From Caprimulgus europaeus (Eukaryota; Chordata; Aves; Caprimulgiformes; Caprimulgidae), in assembly GCA_907165065.1 (NCBI GenBank), contig OU015523.1:125055023-125119022 (forward strand): a stretch of 64,000 nt of DNA, in the 5' to 3' direction. The first letter of the stretch is position 1. Every line of letters begins with the position of its first letter. The position numbers were made by a program, and so were the translations under genes. This document shows positions 35,253 through 48,308 of the stretch, one piece after another. The notes beneath the pieces are model-generated. The model did not search any database. It saw only the letters and a list, made by a program, of their open reading frames with translations, and was not told the origin of the DNA.

Positions 35253-36587
35253 ACTGTCCTCATGTGCTGGGTGACCATGGTGGCTGGTGCCACCATCATG
35301 CACCTCTGGCATGAAGACAACGCCCATTGCACAGGTTGGGTTGACCTCACCTGCAAGAGGGGAAAGCAGCCAAGAAGAAAAGAGGCTTGGAGCACAGAGG
35401 GAAGGCATCAGAGAGGTGACAGGTGTGGGAGGTGCTGGGGCTGAGATCCCTGATCTCAGCAAGTGACACAAGCAGCCAGGTTGGGAATTGCATCATGACA
35501 TGAATCAGTCACACGTTCTCAGTTTCAGCTTCCAAGGTTGCTCAGGGCTATGGAACCATCAGGATCTGGTACCCCCAGAGATCTCCTGCTCTCCACCTCT
35601 TCCCAAGCTCTGCTGGGATGCATCCTGCTCTGTACCAAAGCAACATCTCATCCAACCTCAGGCAGCTCCTGCTCTGGTTTCTCCCCCTGTGAGCTCAGGT
35701 TGTTGCTGGGACTCATGCTGAGGGTGAAAAGGGTTCAGCTCAAGGACATGGGAGATGTTTGCCAGGCAGGAACTCCCAACTTTGCAAGTTTTCCTCCTTC
35801 TCTAGAAGATTTTAGGTGATATGTTGAAATAAAAGGTTATTCCTCTCCTTTGGACCAGATGTTGAGTGTCCTCTGGTACGAGTGGACGAACAGAGGAGGT
35901 GTGTGCTCCAGAAAAGGGATGGCTGATGTCCTCAGTGGGGATTTTCCATTGTAGCAACACCTCCTGCGTGCTTGGCAAGGAAATATTCCCTGCTTCAAGC
36001 AGCTCAGAACCTCAGGATAAGAGTGAAAATGATGAATTTCAGCTGAAAAGCTTTTTCCTCAGCAGGGACCTTCCCTTCCACAGGCTCCAGTCTATGGAGA
36101 AACATCTGCCAAGAGAAGCCTGCAGGAGGTGATCCCAGACCAGGGGTTTTCTACCTGGAGGTCTCACACACCATAAATACCTTCCTGAGAATTTTTTTTC
36201 CCTCTTTATTTCATTGATGTTTGGAGAGGAGAGAAGAGGGGGGGAAAAATGAGGTTTTTGCTGTGAGCTGTGAGATTTTGCAGCGCTGTTTGCAAGGAGC
36301 AGCTGGAGGAAACGTATGACAGTGAGAAGAAGGCAGCAGCCAGAGGGTCTCCAGATGTTGTTTGCTGTATATTACCTATAACTCCTAAAAAAAAAACCCC
36401 AAAACTGAGGATTTTCCACCTGCACACACAGTCTGCTCAGGACCATGTACCTGATCTCCCACGCTGATGATGGATATTGCATGAGGAGCATCTACCCACC
36501 AGTTCACTTGCTCCTTACCTATTTATCTCCACTGGACATTCAAAGGAAGATCTTTTCTCCTTCCTGACTAATCCAGAGATTAGAAAT
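35253..36587. other. Unassigned, about 1.3 kb
   Basis: No repeat, no supported frame. Confidence 0.5.
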
Positions 36588-37145
36588 CACAGAGTCACAG
36601 AATCAGAGTGATTGGAAAAGACCTTTAAGATCATTGAGTCCAACCATGAACCTGACACTGCCAAGTCCACCTCTAACCCATGTCCCTCAGCACCTCATCT
36701 ACCCATCTGTTAAATCCCACCAGGGAAGGTGACTCCACCACCTCCCTGGGCAGCCTGTGCCAATGCTTGACCACCCTTTGGGTGAAGAAATTCTTCCTCA
36801 CATCCCATCTCAACTGCCCTGGCCACAACTGGAGCCCATTTCCTCTTGTCCTGTCCCTTGCTCCTTGGTTGAACAGACCCACCCCCACCTCTCTGCACCC
36901 TCCTCCAAGGGACTTGGACAGAGCCACAAGGTCTCCCCTCAGCCTCCTTTTCTCCAGGCTCAGCACCCCCAGTTCCCTCAGCCTGAACTCAGCACACTTG
37001 TGCTCCAGACCCTTCCCCAGCTCCGTTCCCTTCTCTGGACACGCTCCAGCACCTCCAGGTCCTTCTTGGACTCAGGGGCCCAACACTGAACCCAGCACTC
37101 GAGCTGCGGCCTCACCAGTGCCCAGTGCAGGGGGACAATCACTTC
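36588..37145 (-). mobile_element. CR1 fragment, group D, long
   Basis: Reversed, starting 'AATCACAGAGTCACAGAATC' and including the ORF2 tail (on its sense strand ending '[20 protein letters not shown]'). Confidence 0.92.
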
Positions 37146-39254
37146 CCTCGTGATCAAAGCATCAAAACATCTCCAAATTTACTTTTTTTGGGGGGACCAG
37201 TAGAATTTGCTTCACTGGGAGCTGGGAACGATGTTGTTGACCACCCACACACAGGAGCAATGGATGGGAGGGCAGGGGCAGGGAAACACGGCTCTGAAGA
37301 ACAAGGAACTGAGAGTGGAGCTTAGGAGAAGTGAAGAACTTCCTTAGGCAGCCAAAAAAAAAGAGGTGGAGAGGAGCCATAAACACCCAGGAGGAAACAC
37401 TGAGGCTAGAAGAGAGTTGGTGACATTAAGAGGGGTTGTTGGGACAAGGAGCAAGTCCCAGCCTGCTGCAGTCATCAAGGTTTGGAGCTGGCATGAGAAA
37501 AGGGAGAAATGCTGATATTTTGGGCAGCAGAGGGACTTAATTCATGTCCCAACTAAATGTCTGTCTTCTATTATTTAATATTCATGGGCTGCAGGAACTA
37601 TTATGGAGGTATTTTACTTCTTTTTACTTTTATTTCTGCTGCCAGGAATTTTTCCACCCTTTGGAAGATCTCCTGCTCACCCTGGGGGTAGCTAAGGGCT
37701 GGCACACTCAGATGCATCAAGAAAGTCCAGTGAAAAAGCAGATTATTTTCTGGAAGTCCCCAAACCTGCAGCTGGAGCCACATCTGGCCCTGGTTGAGCT
37801 GCATCCCAGCACTCAGCTGGTGACAAGTCTTCTCCTGCACCCTTAGGAGTGATCATGTCCTGGGGTTTTTCCACCCACCCACCCACTCTTGACCTCTCCC
37901 AGCAGATATTTCACAGCTTTGCAGGGTTTGAATCATGTTTTGAGCCAGAAATTCCCCACATCCCTCGTTGCTCTGCAGCATCTCACACCCCTGTCTCCAT
38001 TTCTCCTGGAAAATGAACATTTGCAAAGCCTGGGGGCTAAGGACAGCTCTGGAGATGGATAATGAAGTTCCAAACCCATCAAGTCTACATTTCTCAAGTC
38101 TTAATTTAGCAAGTTAATGACTCAAGACACCAAGTATTTGAAATCTGGGATGTCTCAAGCCAAGGGCCAGGCACCAGATGCAGGATCAAGCTGGGATGTG
38201 CTGCCAAGCTGCAGCAAGACCTGCACAGTGAAAACCAGCATCTCCAGGGAGGCACTGGGAGCAAACTGGGAGCCAAGAACCACAGACAAAGGAGGGTTGG
38301 GATTTATTTTTGACCAGATCAGTAGGTAGCAAACTTAGCAAGCCCAGCAAGGCTGAATGGCTGGGTTAGGAGTGCTCAGGTGAGCCAAGGTGAAGCATTT
38401 CAGAGCCTGGAAATGTCACCCAAGCCCAAGAGTTGAACTGGAAAAAGACAAGAAAATTGGAAGTGTGGGAGGAAAAATGAAGAGAAATTACAGGAACTTG
38501 CAAAATAATAATAATAAATAATAATTTAATAATAAATAATAATAAATAATAATATAATAAAATAATAAACACCAAGCAGGAGGACTGGGGAGCAGGAAGG
38601 ATCTCATGGCCAGCTTGATGCCAGTGGATCCCCTCTTAGAGGATGGTGGAAGCAGATGGATGCTACAGCAAGGAGGTGATGCTCCTTTTTTGATGTTTTT
38701 TCACCTTTTTGATGTTTTTTCACCTTTCTGGCATCTTATGAGCACAAGCCCCCATAGATCAGTGGGGAAAGAAAAAGTAGTTGTGAAATTTCTGCAAATA
38801 ATTAATAAAAGGTCCTTTGGAGTGGATTGATGTGGCTGGGATCACTGGGGAGCAATCAGACCCTGCTGGGAGCTTGGATAAAAGCTGCTCCATTGCCTGC
38901 TGGAGCTGCACCTCAAACTGGTGCTATATCAGATTATTTTTTAGATTAATTTTGATGTGAATTTTAATCAGGTCCTGAAGCAGCTCAGCTCTGGCCTGTT
39001 TGTATGGCTGAGTGTCCTTAGTGCTGCTCATATCCAGCCCTAAATATCTCTCTTTTTTGCTTCATTTGTCCTTGTTCTTTGATTTACTCCAACATCCTTG
39101 ACTGGCATTTTCCTTCTTGCTGTGGACTAACAGCAGTAGTGAAGAACTTGGAGCCTGATTGGGTTGGATGTGAAGCAGCAGGACCTGAGAGCATCGTGGT
39201 CCAGAAATCCCACCCATTTCCCAGTGCACTGGAGGGGTTCCAGCTGGAGAAAGC
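37146..39254. other. Unassigned, about 2.1 kb
   Basis: Single-copy sequence except the AAT-like run at 38503 and a doubled 'GATGTTTTTTCACCTTT' at about 38692. Confidence 0.5.
38503..38570 (+). repeat. AT-rich (AATAAT)n microsatellite
   Basis: Irregular AATAATA and AATAATTTAATAATAAATA units. Confidence 0.9.
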
Positions 39255-39585
39255 CCATGGCTACCTGAAGGGGCTCCAGGAAGGCTGGGGAGGGACTTTG
39301 GCCAAGGGCAGGGAGTGAGAGAACAAGGGGTGATGGCTTGAAAGTGGCAGAGGGGAGCTGGAGCTGAGATGTGAGGAAGAAATTGTTTGGTGTGAGGGTG
39401 GTGAGACCCTGGCCCAGGTTGCCCAGAGAAGCTGTGGCTGCTCCTCCCTGGAAGTGTTCTGGGCCAGGTTGGATGAGGCTTTGAGCAACCTGGTCTAGTG
39501 GAAGGTGTCCCTGCTGCTGGCAGGGGGGTTGGGACTGGATGAGCTTTAAGGTCCCTTCCAACCCAAATCATTTTGTGATTTGATA
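39255..39585 (+). mobile_element. CR1 3' fragment, group C
   Basis: 'GCTACCTGAAGGGGCTCCAG' to 'CCAACCCAAATCATTTTGTGA'. Confidence 0.92.
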
Positions 39586-40729
39586 AGGTGCCTCTCAAGC
39601 AAGAGAAACCTGCTCAGGAACTGGAGCAGTAACAGGTTCTGCAGCCTCTGTAGATGGTTATCAAGCATCCCTGAGCCAACCTGCACCTGTGGCCTCCCCA
39701 GGTCAACCTCTGCTCCCTCTCCCTACAACCTGCTTGCAGAGACTCCCAAGGATGGATCAGCCTTATCCCTGGATAACCAGATCTACAGAAGCAAAGGGGT
39801 CCAACAGCCCAAACCCAGGGTGGGATATCTCCCCCCTTACCCCACCCCAGCACAGCCCACCCCATTGTCCCCATGCCCACTAGGCACACTCCAGCTGAAA
39901 GCAGAAGCAACAAGCATGGCCAAGGCATGATCAGTGGAGCTGTGCAAAGCTCAAGCACCTTCTTCCAGCATCCAAACTCACCTCCAAGTGTTAAAACCCA
40001 AGGTTTTCAGGCTGGTGCCACAGTTGGCTCCTAGGAGGCTGTGCCCACCTCCAAGGCTTGCAGCATTAACTGGTTTATGGGACACACCAGCTCCACCATT
40101 TGTGAGATTGAGGAGAAACCAAGAAGTTTGCTTCACCAGAGGGGAAGGGAAACTCAGCAGGATGCTGGCAAATGTCCATAACAAATAAGAGGGAAACAAC
40201 CTTGGTCACTGGGCTGTTTGCATCTTCACCCCACAGCCTGCAGAGCTGCACAAAGGCTTTTCCCCTGCTGTTAACCCTTTCCCTGCTCCTTGCCACCAAT
40301 TTCCTCAGAGTCAGGAGGTCACATCAGCTTTTTCTGACTATCAGGGTGATCCTGCTTTGATTGAGTTCTTCTCCCAAGATTGGGTCTGGCCAAGATCCCA
40401 GTGTGGCACCGGCACTGTGCCAACCCAGGCACAAAGCAGGTCCACACCTACCTGGCATCCTCCTCAAGATCCCATCAGGATCTTGGGTGAGAAGAGGAGT
40501 TCCCGTAAAAGAAGAAGCAAAACTGTGAGAGAAACCAAGCGAGGCAGCCTGGGGAGGTGGGAAAATTCCCTTATTGGGAAAAAAAAGCCCAAAACCCAAA
40601 TAATTCAGCACAAGCAGAGACGAGGAGACAAAGTAGGTGTGCAGGAGCCCAGCGTGGACCCAGGCTGGAGAACATTTCTAATGGCTCTTTTTTTTTTTCC
40701 CCTTTCATTTTGAGCTTTTTAAACTGCTG
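39586..40729. other. Unassigned, between a CR1 and the CpG patch
   Basis: No supported exon. It would be first-intron sequence if the CpG patch is the promoter. Confidence 0.5.
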
Positions 40730-41010
40730 CAAAAATCCAACTCTCGAGCCAAAAGAATTCCCGGAGTTTTACAAAACACCACGGACAAAAACAACGGCAG
40801 AAACTTCCCAGCACCCCCCAAAGCCCAAAGTCACCCCCCAGCTCCCCGCAGACCCCGGGCGGGCTCAGTCCCCCCCCAGCAGCTCCTCGCACGGGGCAGG
40901 TTCTGCCCTACTCACAGTTTCGGGGTTCTCCTGATCCCCAAATCCCAGCAGAGACCTTGGAAGCGAAAGTTTCTTCTTCTGCCAGTAGCTGCTGGGACCG
41001 TTCACCACTT
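40730..41010. promoter_or_regulatory. CpG-rich patch, candidate promoter CpG island
   Basis: About a dozen CpG dinucleotides occur in under 300 bases (for example in CTCGAG, CCCGGGCGGGC, CGCACGGGG, TTTCGGGG and GACCGTTC), whereas the neighbouring kilobases have very few. This is the only CpG-dense non-repetitive patch between the SLCO2B1 coding exons and the receptor gene, so it is the best candidate for an unmethylated promoter. It is smaller than a classical CpG island. Confidence 0.4.
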
Positions 41011-41035
41011 GGACTTCCCAGCTGGGAGGTGGGGA
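40916..41035 (-). other. Candidate first exon (5' UTR) of SLCO2B1 with CpG-rich surroundings
   Basis: The minus strand has a perfect GTGAGT donor at 40915-40910 after 'CCCCGAAACT'. The preceding roughly 110 bases lack an ATG and are not repeat-like, and lie between the G-rich minisatellite and a CpG-rich patch. The distance to exon 2 would be about 12.4 kb. No TATA box is evident. This could be one of several first exons, as is known for human SLCO2B1, or an unrelated splice-like match. The left end is arbitrary. Confidence 0.3.
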
Positions 41036-42163
41036 GGGGCGGCTGGGGGTGGGGTTAGGTGGCTGGGGGTGGGCATGGGGGGCTGGAGGTGGGGTTGGGG
41101 GAATAGGGGGGTGGGGATGTGGGGCTGGAGGTGGGGTTGGGGGGCCGGAGGAGGGGTTAGGTGGCTGGGGATGGGGGGCTGGAGGAGGGGATGGGGGGCT
41201 GGAGGTGGGGATGGGTGGCTGGGGATGGGAGGCTGGAGGAGGGGTTGGGGGGCTGGGGTTGGGGTTGGGGGGCTGGAGGTGGGGGGCTGGGGGTGGGGCT
41301 GGGGGGGCTGGAGGAGGGGTTGGGTGGCTGGAGGTGGGGTTGGGGGGCTGGAGGTGGGGATGTGGGGCTGGAGGTGGGGTTGGGGGGCTGGAGGAGGGAT
41401 TGGGTGGCTGGAGGTGGGGTTGGGTGGCTGGAGGTGGGGTTGGGGGGCTGGAGGTGGGGATGGGGGGCTGGAGGTGGGGGGCTGGGGGTGGGGTTGGGGG
41501 GCTGGGGGTGGGGATGTGGGACTGGAGGAGGGGTTGGGTGGCTGGGGATGGGTGGCTGGGGGTGGGGTTGGGGAGCTGGAGGTGGGGTTGGGGGGCTGGA
41601 GGTGGGGGGCTGGGGGTGGGGTTGGGTGGCTGGAGGTGGGGATGGGGGGCTGGAGGTGAGGGGCTGGGGGTGGGGTTGGGGGGCTGGAGGTGGGGTTGGG
41701 TGGCTGGAGGTGGGGATGGGGGGCTGGAGGTGGGGGGCTGGGGGTGGGGTTGGGGGGCTGGAGGTGGGGTTGGGTGGCTGGAGGAGGGGTTGAGGGGCTG
41801 GAGGTGGGGTTGGGGGGCTGGGGTTGGGGATGCGGGACTGGAGGTGGGCATGGGGGGCTGGAGGTGGGGTTGGGTGGCTGGAGGTGGGTGGCTGGAGGTG
41901 GGGCTGGGGGTGGGGTTGGGGGACTGGAGGTGGGGTTGGGGGGCTGGGGGTGGGGTTGGGGGGCTGGAGGTGGGGTTGGGGGGCTGGGGGTGGGGATGCG
42001 GGGCTGGAGGAGGGGTTGGGGGGCTGGGGGTGGGGTTGGGGGGCTGGAGGTGGGGTTGGGGGGCTGGGGGTGGGGATGCGGGGCTGGAGGTGGGGTTGGG
42101 GGGCTGGGGGTGGGGTTGGGGGGCTGGAGGTGGGGTTGGGGGGCTGGGGGTGGGGCTTAGGCT
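41026..42163 (+). repeat. G-rich 20-bp minisatellite, about 1.1 kb
   Basis: Units of the type GGGGTTGGGGGGCTGGAGGT with variants (GATGGGG, GGAGGAGG). Every unit has runs of four or more G on the plus strand, so G-quadruplex formation is likely. Both strands look open in several frames (up to 414 codons), which is an artefact. Confidence 0.95.
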
Positions 42164-42616
42164 CTCGTTTCAAAAGCTGGAATACATTTTCACCACAACT
42201 TTTGCAATCTCTGTCATTATTTGGGGGTTTGGGGTTTTTCCCTCTCTGCAGCTGCCCCCCACAAACGCCCCCCCTGCCCCTGTGCTGTGCTGACACAGAG
42301 CTCTGCAAACCCTTACCCAGTCCCAGTCCAAACTGGGCTTTGGTTTTACTCCATCTCCTGACTCCCGTCCCCTCTCTTCTCCACAGAAGGTTCCTCACAG
42401 GCTTTGTCCTTATTTTCTTATTCCCATTATTTGATTTTTTTTATATAAACACTTTTTATTTCTTTATTCCCACTCTTTTATTTACTTCTTTAACTCCCAC
42501 AGCTCTGCTGGCAGCCTGGCCTTTGTGCTCAGGTTCTTTAGTTAATCCCAGGTCCACCTTCATCCTGCAAAACCTTCTGCTGCTTCACCTCAGTCTCCAT
42601 AAAAGCCATTTGTGTG
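42164..42616. other. Unassigned, T-rich
   Basis: A T-rich stretch (42420-42495) precedes a group A CR1. Confidence 0.5.
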
Positions 42617-43156
42617 CATTCTGCCCTGGTGAGGCCACATCTGGAATATTGTGTCCAGTTCTGGGCCCCACAGTTCAAGAAGGACAGGGAGCTGCTGGAG
42701 AGAGTCCAGCACAGAGCCACCAAGGTGATGGAGGGAGTGGAGCATCTCCCTGATGAGGAAAGGCTGAGGGAGCTGGGGCTCTTGAGCTTGGAGAAGAGGA
42801 GGCTGAGGGGGGACCTCATTAATGTTGATCAATATCTGCAGGGTGAGTGTCAGGAGGATGGGGCCAGGCTCTTCTCAGTGGTGTCCAGTGGTAGGACAAG
42901 GGGCAATGGGTGTGAGCTGGAACACAGGAGGTTCTGCTTGGATTTGAGAAGGAACTTCTTTACTGTGAGGGTGCCAGAGCCCTGGGCCAGGCTGCCCAGG
43001 GAGGGTGTGGAGTCTCCTTCTCTGGAGACATTCAAGACCCACCTGGACACCTTCCTGTGCGAACTCATCTGGGTGTTCCTGCTCTGGCAGGGGGGTTGGA
43101 CTGGATGAGCTTTCGAGGTCCCTTCCAACCCCTGACACTCTGTGATTCTGTGATCT
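42617..43156 (+). mobile_element. CR1 fragment, group A
   Basis: Truncated at 'TTCTGCCCTGGTGAGGCC' and open for 164 codons of the ORF2 tail; ends 'CACTCTGTGATTCTGTGA'. Confidence 0.94.
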
Positions 43157-43361
43157 TTTTTTTCCAAAAAAAACCCCTTTTTGAACCTTTTCAAGCAGCT
43201 GGATTTCAAAAGCTCTGGAGGACTGAGTTGCTGCCAAATGGTGTTGCTGCCAGACCTTCCTGCTGGACTTCCCAGGGATGCCTGGATGGACCTTGGTTGC
43301 CCTTGACATGGATGTGAACAAACCCAAGGTTTGCCAGAGCAAATTCACATTTGGATTTCAC

Positions 43362-43735
43362 AATCATGGAATTGTTTGGTTGGAAAAGACCTTTGAGATC
43401 ATTGAGTCCAACTGTCACTGCTGAACCACATCTCTGAGCACCTCATCTGCCTGGCTTTTAAACACCTCCAGGGATGGGGACTCCACCACTGCCCTGGGCA
43501 ACCCCTTCCAATGCCTCAGAACCCTTTCAGCACAGAAATTCTTCCTCACATCCCATCTCAGCTGCCCTGGGCACAACTGGAGCCCATTTCCTCTTGTCCT
43601 GTCCCTTGCTCCTTGCTTGAACAGACCCACCCCCACCTCTCTGCACCCTCCTCCAAGGGACTTGGACAGAGCCACAAGGTCTCCCCTCAGCCTCCTTTTC
43701 TCCAGGCTCAACACCCCTCAGCTGCTCCTCATCAG
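43362..43735 (-). mobile_element. CR1 fragment, group D
   Basis: Reversed, from 'AATCATGGAATTGTTTGGTTG' to the ORF2 tail at about 43735. Confidence 0.9.
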
Positions 43736-44463
43736 ACTCATTCCCCAGCCCCAAGATGCCCCCCATGATGCTGCAGCTTTGAGGACAACTACAAAGTCAC
43801 ATCCAAGGAGAATTTAAGGTACCAGGGGAGATGGAGAGAGTTTTGGTGGATTCTCCATTTCCCTTTCATCTCCAAAATCACAACAAGCTCCCAGATGGAA
43901 ACTCCAAGGGGGATATTTCCCAACTCAAGGTCATGGTGCTGCAGCAGCAGCAGCTGAGAAGGGCAGAGCCACATTTACCTCCTGACATTTCTAACTGGGC
44001 TCTGGTGGACAGGACAGAGCAGCCATGAGGAACAGGACACACTGGGCAGAGGGACTTGATGTTTCCAAAGTGAAGATTATCTTCTTTCCTTGCACAAGCT
44101 TATTAAATATTAATTAAACACCCACTTTATTAGCTCCAACAGCAGAAACAACTCTTGCTAAGTAGGAGACAACCAGATCAGTGCCTTCAACAATCCTCTT
44201 GGCCCAAGTGACCCTGAGCTGTCCTCTCAAGCAGGGCTGCATCAGATAGATAACACACTGCAGAGGAGATAAACTTATCAGCTCTCCTGGGCTCTGGGAT
44301 ATCTCAGGGAGGTATTATTAGATATAAAAAAATATATAAATAAATATTATTAATATTTTACTCCTTTATTCCCAGAGAGGTGTGCACAGGCAGCCCCCCA
44401 GGACCCACAAAATGGGGTTTAATTTAGGGGTGGGATGTCAGAACTCCTCAACAAGAAGGAATA
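43736..44463. other. Unassigned intergenic
   Basis: Contains a short AT-rich run at 44318-44362. 45107-45479 is likewise unassigned. Confidence 0.5.
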
Positions 44464-45106
44464 ATCACAGAATCCCAGACTGGTGGGGTGGGAAGGGACC
44501 TCAGGAGATCATCCAGTCCAACCCCCCTGCCAAAGCAGGTTCCCTACACCAGGTTGCACAGGAAAGTGTCCAGGTGGGTTTGAACATCTCCAGAGATGGA
44601 GACTCCACACCCTCTCTGGGCAGCCTGGCCCAGGGCTCCGGCACCCTCACAGGGAAGAAGTTTTTCCTTCAGTTTCTCTGGAACTTCTGGTGTCCCAGTT
44701 TGTGCCCATTGCCCCTTGTCCTGTCACTGGGCACCACCCAGAAGAGCCCGGCCCCATCCATTTGGCCCCCACATTTCAGCTATTGACAGACATTGATCAG
44801 ATCCCCTCTCAGGCTGCTCTTCTCCAGGCTGAGCAGTCCCAGCTCTCTCAGCCTCTCCTCACACAGGAGATGCTCCAGGCCCCTCAGCATCTCTGTGGCC
44901 TCCACTGGACTCTCCAGAAGATCCCTGTCCCTCTGGAACTGGGGAGCCCAGAACTGGACACAACACTCCAGATGTGGCCTCACCAGGGCAGAGCAGAGGG
45001 GGAGCAGAACCTCCCTGGACCTGCTGGCCACGCTCTGTTTAATGCCCCCCAGGACACTGGTGGCCTTCCTGGCCACAAGGACACACTGCTGGCTCATCAT
45101 AAGGTG
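44464..45106 (-). mobile_element. CR1 fragment, group B, long
   Basis: Reversed, with the ORF2 tail reading '[17 protein letters not shown]' and '[10 protein letters not shown]' on its sense strand. Ends near 'CTGCTGGCTCATCATAAGG'. Confidence 0.93.
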
Positions 45107-45479
45107 GGAAGAGGAGAGTGTCCAGCTGGAGAGGAGCCAGAGGCAGACAAATAGCCCAGATGAGGGGACCTTCACCCCCTCTATACCTAGAGAGCAGCAG
45201 CCCCTCTACAATCCCTCAGCTCACTCTCTGTGGACACCCTCCAGCAGCAGGAAGCACTCGAGATATTGGATGGACGAAGAGCTCCATCTATTGACTCCTC
45301 TTCCTCAGCTCCTCGGTTCCTCTGAGCCAGCAGGAGCTTTTGCAAGGGCCCAGGTTGCTGCTCCATCCCCAGGTCCCAGGGGTTTCCCAGAGCATCCTCC
45401 TGTGCAGAGGTGCATTGTCCCACCACAGCCAAATGCCCTTGTCCCACTGCTCCAAGGTGGCTGCTCGGTGACAAGTGGC

Positions 45480-45996
<517 letters not shown>

Positions 45997-45997
45997 A

Positions 45998-46087
<90 letters not shown>
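45997..46087 (+). repeat. (AAT)n microsatellite, second copy
   Basis: About 30 AAT units in the second arm of a roughly 400-base tandem duplication, followed by a (TTG/TTA) run. Confidence 0.95.
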
Positions 46088-46225
46088 TTGTTATTGTTGT
46101 TATTATTAATGTTGTTATTATCATGCACACCCCTGGGCCACCATCCCCTTGGGCTGCAGGAATTCAATTAGCTAGATGTAATTAACCCTATATTTTAATT
46201 GGTACTGCATCATGTGGGCAAGAGA

Positions 46226-46412
46226 TGCAGGTGAGACCCTGGCCCAGGTTGGGCAGAGAGGTGGTGGAGTCCCCATCCCTGGAAACATTCCAGGTCAGGT
46301 TGGATGGGGTTGTGAGCAACCTGCTCTGGTTGGAGATGTCCCTGTCACTGCAGGGGGGTTGGACTGGGTGACCTGGAATGGTCCCTTCAACCCAAACCAG
46401 TCTGTGATTTTA
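46226..46412 (+). mobile_element. CR1 3' end, group E
   Basis: 'GTGAGACCCTGGCCCAGG' to 'CCAAACCAGTCTGTGATTTT'. Confidence 0.88.
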
Positions 46413-47572
46413 AAAAGCCCATGAACTTCTTGTCAGGAAAATGTTTCTCCACCAGCCCCGTGGCTCCCAGCTTGGAGCCATCTCCTGCCTGCTGCTGCCA
46501 CTCTCTGACCAAGAGCTTTCCTGCAGCTTTCTCAGCTTTTAGGTTCCTCCAAAGCCTTTGACTTTCCAATATTTGGACATGCAGACCCCAAGTGCATCCC
46601 CATCTAAATTAAAAGGATAATTCCTGTTGAAAATGAAGCATTAAGAAAGCCCCAGTGATGAAAACCTAAATGAGCTCCCTGAAATACTTGAATCAAAATA
46701 AATCATGATCCCAACCCCAGTACAGCCAGGTCAGTGCTGGTAAATCCTCTGGAGGACGTGGTGGAAGGACTATTTCTTGGAACAATTACAATCAGTTTGC
46801 AACAAACCATAGCAGCACTTCTCTTGTGCAAAGAGATGCCCAGATGGAATGTGTCTGAGATGAAAAGTGTCCACAGAGGAATAAAATTGGGTTTAGAGCT
46901 TGGAAAAAGCCACCTTAGCAAACCTGTATCTACCCAAGGTTCTGCTGGTTACCCCAAAAACCAGCCCAGAGCTAAAGTGGGCTTGCAAAGGAGCAGCTCA
47001 GTGTCCTGGGTTGGAAATGGGACACATCTCCACTTGAGAGGTGGATTCATTTTATTTTTGCATGTGAGGTTGGGGAAAAACCAGATGGATTGAGGCCAGG
47101 ATTTCCCATCTGAGCTCAGCTGATGTCCTACAAAGAACCAGCCAAAAGCTGAGACACCAAGATTTGGGATTCTGCAGAAATTCTTTACAGAGCTGAGATG
47201 GAAACTGGGTGGCCAGAACCTACTGGTGGCCATTGCCACCTTTCTTCCTCTACATTTTGGGGTTGTTTTCTGTTTGTTTTGGTTTTCAGTAGGTGTGGGA
47301 GCTGCACTGAGGGCTGTCAGCAGCCAGGGCACAGATGTTGATCCAGGCTGTGCTCAGAAGAGGAAAGCCAAAAACAAAAGCAGAGGCTGAACTCATGGTT
47401 CCCTTTTCCTGTCTTTCAGCCACGGGACTTTCCTTCCTGTCCTGAAGAAAGAGGAATTGCAGGGGTGGTGCAAATGCACTGAGAAGTATCTTTATTATTC
47501 TGCTGCTGAACTTCATCCTGAAATTCTCCTGTGGCAGCAGAGAGGGACAACTCAAGGCTCATATTCAACTGA
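46413..47572. other. Unassigned intergenic, about 1.2 kb
   Basis: Nothing recognised. Confidence 0.5.
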
Positions 47573-47621
47573 AATCACAGAGTCCCAGGATTGCTTGGAT
47601 TGGAAAAGTCCTTTAAGGTCA
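47573..47621 (-). mobile_element. CR1 group D, right part of the 3' end, split by an insertion
   Basis: Reversed 'ATCACAGAGTCCCAGGATTG' to 'GGAAAAGTCCTTTAAGG'. The text continues at 48126 ('GATCATGGAGTCCAACC'), so this is one element cut in two. Confidence 0.85.
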
Positions 47622-48125
47622 CAGAATCCCAGACTGGTGGGGTTGGAAAGGACCTCAGGAGATCATCCAGTCCAACCCCCCTGCCAAAGCAGGTTCCCTA
47701 CACCAGGTTGCACAGGAAAGTGTCCAGGTGGGTTTGAACATCTCCAGAGATGGAGACTCCACACCCTCTCTGGGCAGCCTGGCCCAGGGCTCTGGCACCC
47801 TCACAGGGAAGAAGTTTTTCCTTCAGTTTGTCTGGAACTTCTGGTGTCCCAGTTTGTGCCCATTGCCCCTTGTCCTGTCACTGGGCACCACCCAGAAGAG
47901 CCTGGCCCCATCCATTTGGCCCCCACCCTTCAGCTATTGACAGACATTGATCAGATCCCCTCTCAGGCTGCTCTTCTCCAGGCTGAACAGTCCCAGCTCT
48001 CTCAGCCTCTCCTCACACAGGAGATGCTCCAGGCCCCTCAGCATCTCTGTGGCCTCCACTGGACTCTCTCCAGAAGATCCCTGTCCCTCTGGAACTGGGG
48101 AGCCCAGAACTGGACACAACACTGC
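47622..48125 (-). mobile_element. CR1 group B inserted inside a group D CR1
   Basis: Reversed copy of about 500 bases beginning 'TCACAGAATCCCAGACTGG' and truncated at 'CTGGACACAACACTGCA'. It is flanked on both sides by parts of one older CR1. Confidence 0.92.
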
Positions 48126-48308
48126 AGATCATGGAGTCCAACCATGAACCCAACACTGCCCAGTCCCCACTGACCCCTGTCCCTCAGCACTGTGTCTACA
48201 CCACTCTTCAATCCCTCCAGGGATGGGGACTCCACCACTGCCCTGGGCAACCCCTTCCAGTGCCTCAGAACCCTTTCAGCACAGAAATTCTTCCTCACAT
48301 CCCATCTA
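48126..48308 (-). mobile_element. CR1 group D, remaining part beyond the insertion
   Basis: 'GATCATGGAGTCCAACCATG' to 'TTCTTCCTCACATCCCATCT'. It completes the element whose 3' end is at 47573-47621. Confidence 0.88.

Noticed and set aside
41049-42293. Open frames of 200-414 codons on both strands, rich in glycine, tryptophan or proline
   Set aside because: They are read through the 20-bp G-rich tandem array; several frames are open at once on both strands, there is no gene context, and composition simply mirrors the repeat.
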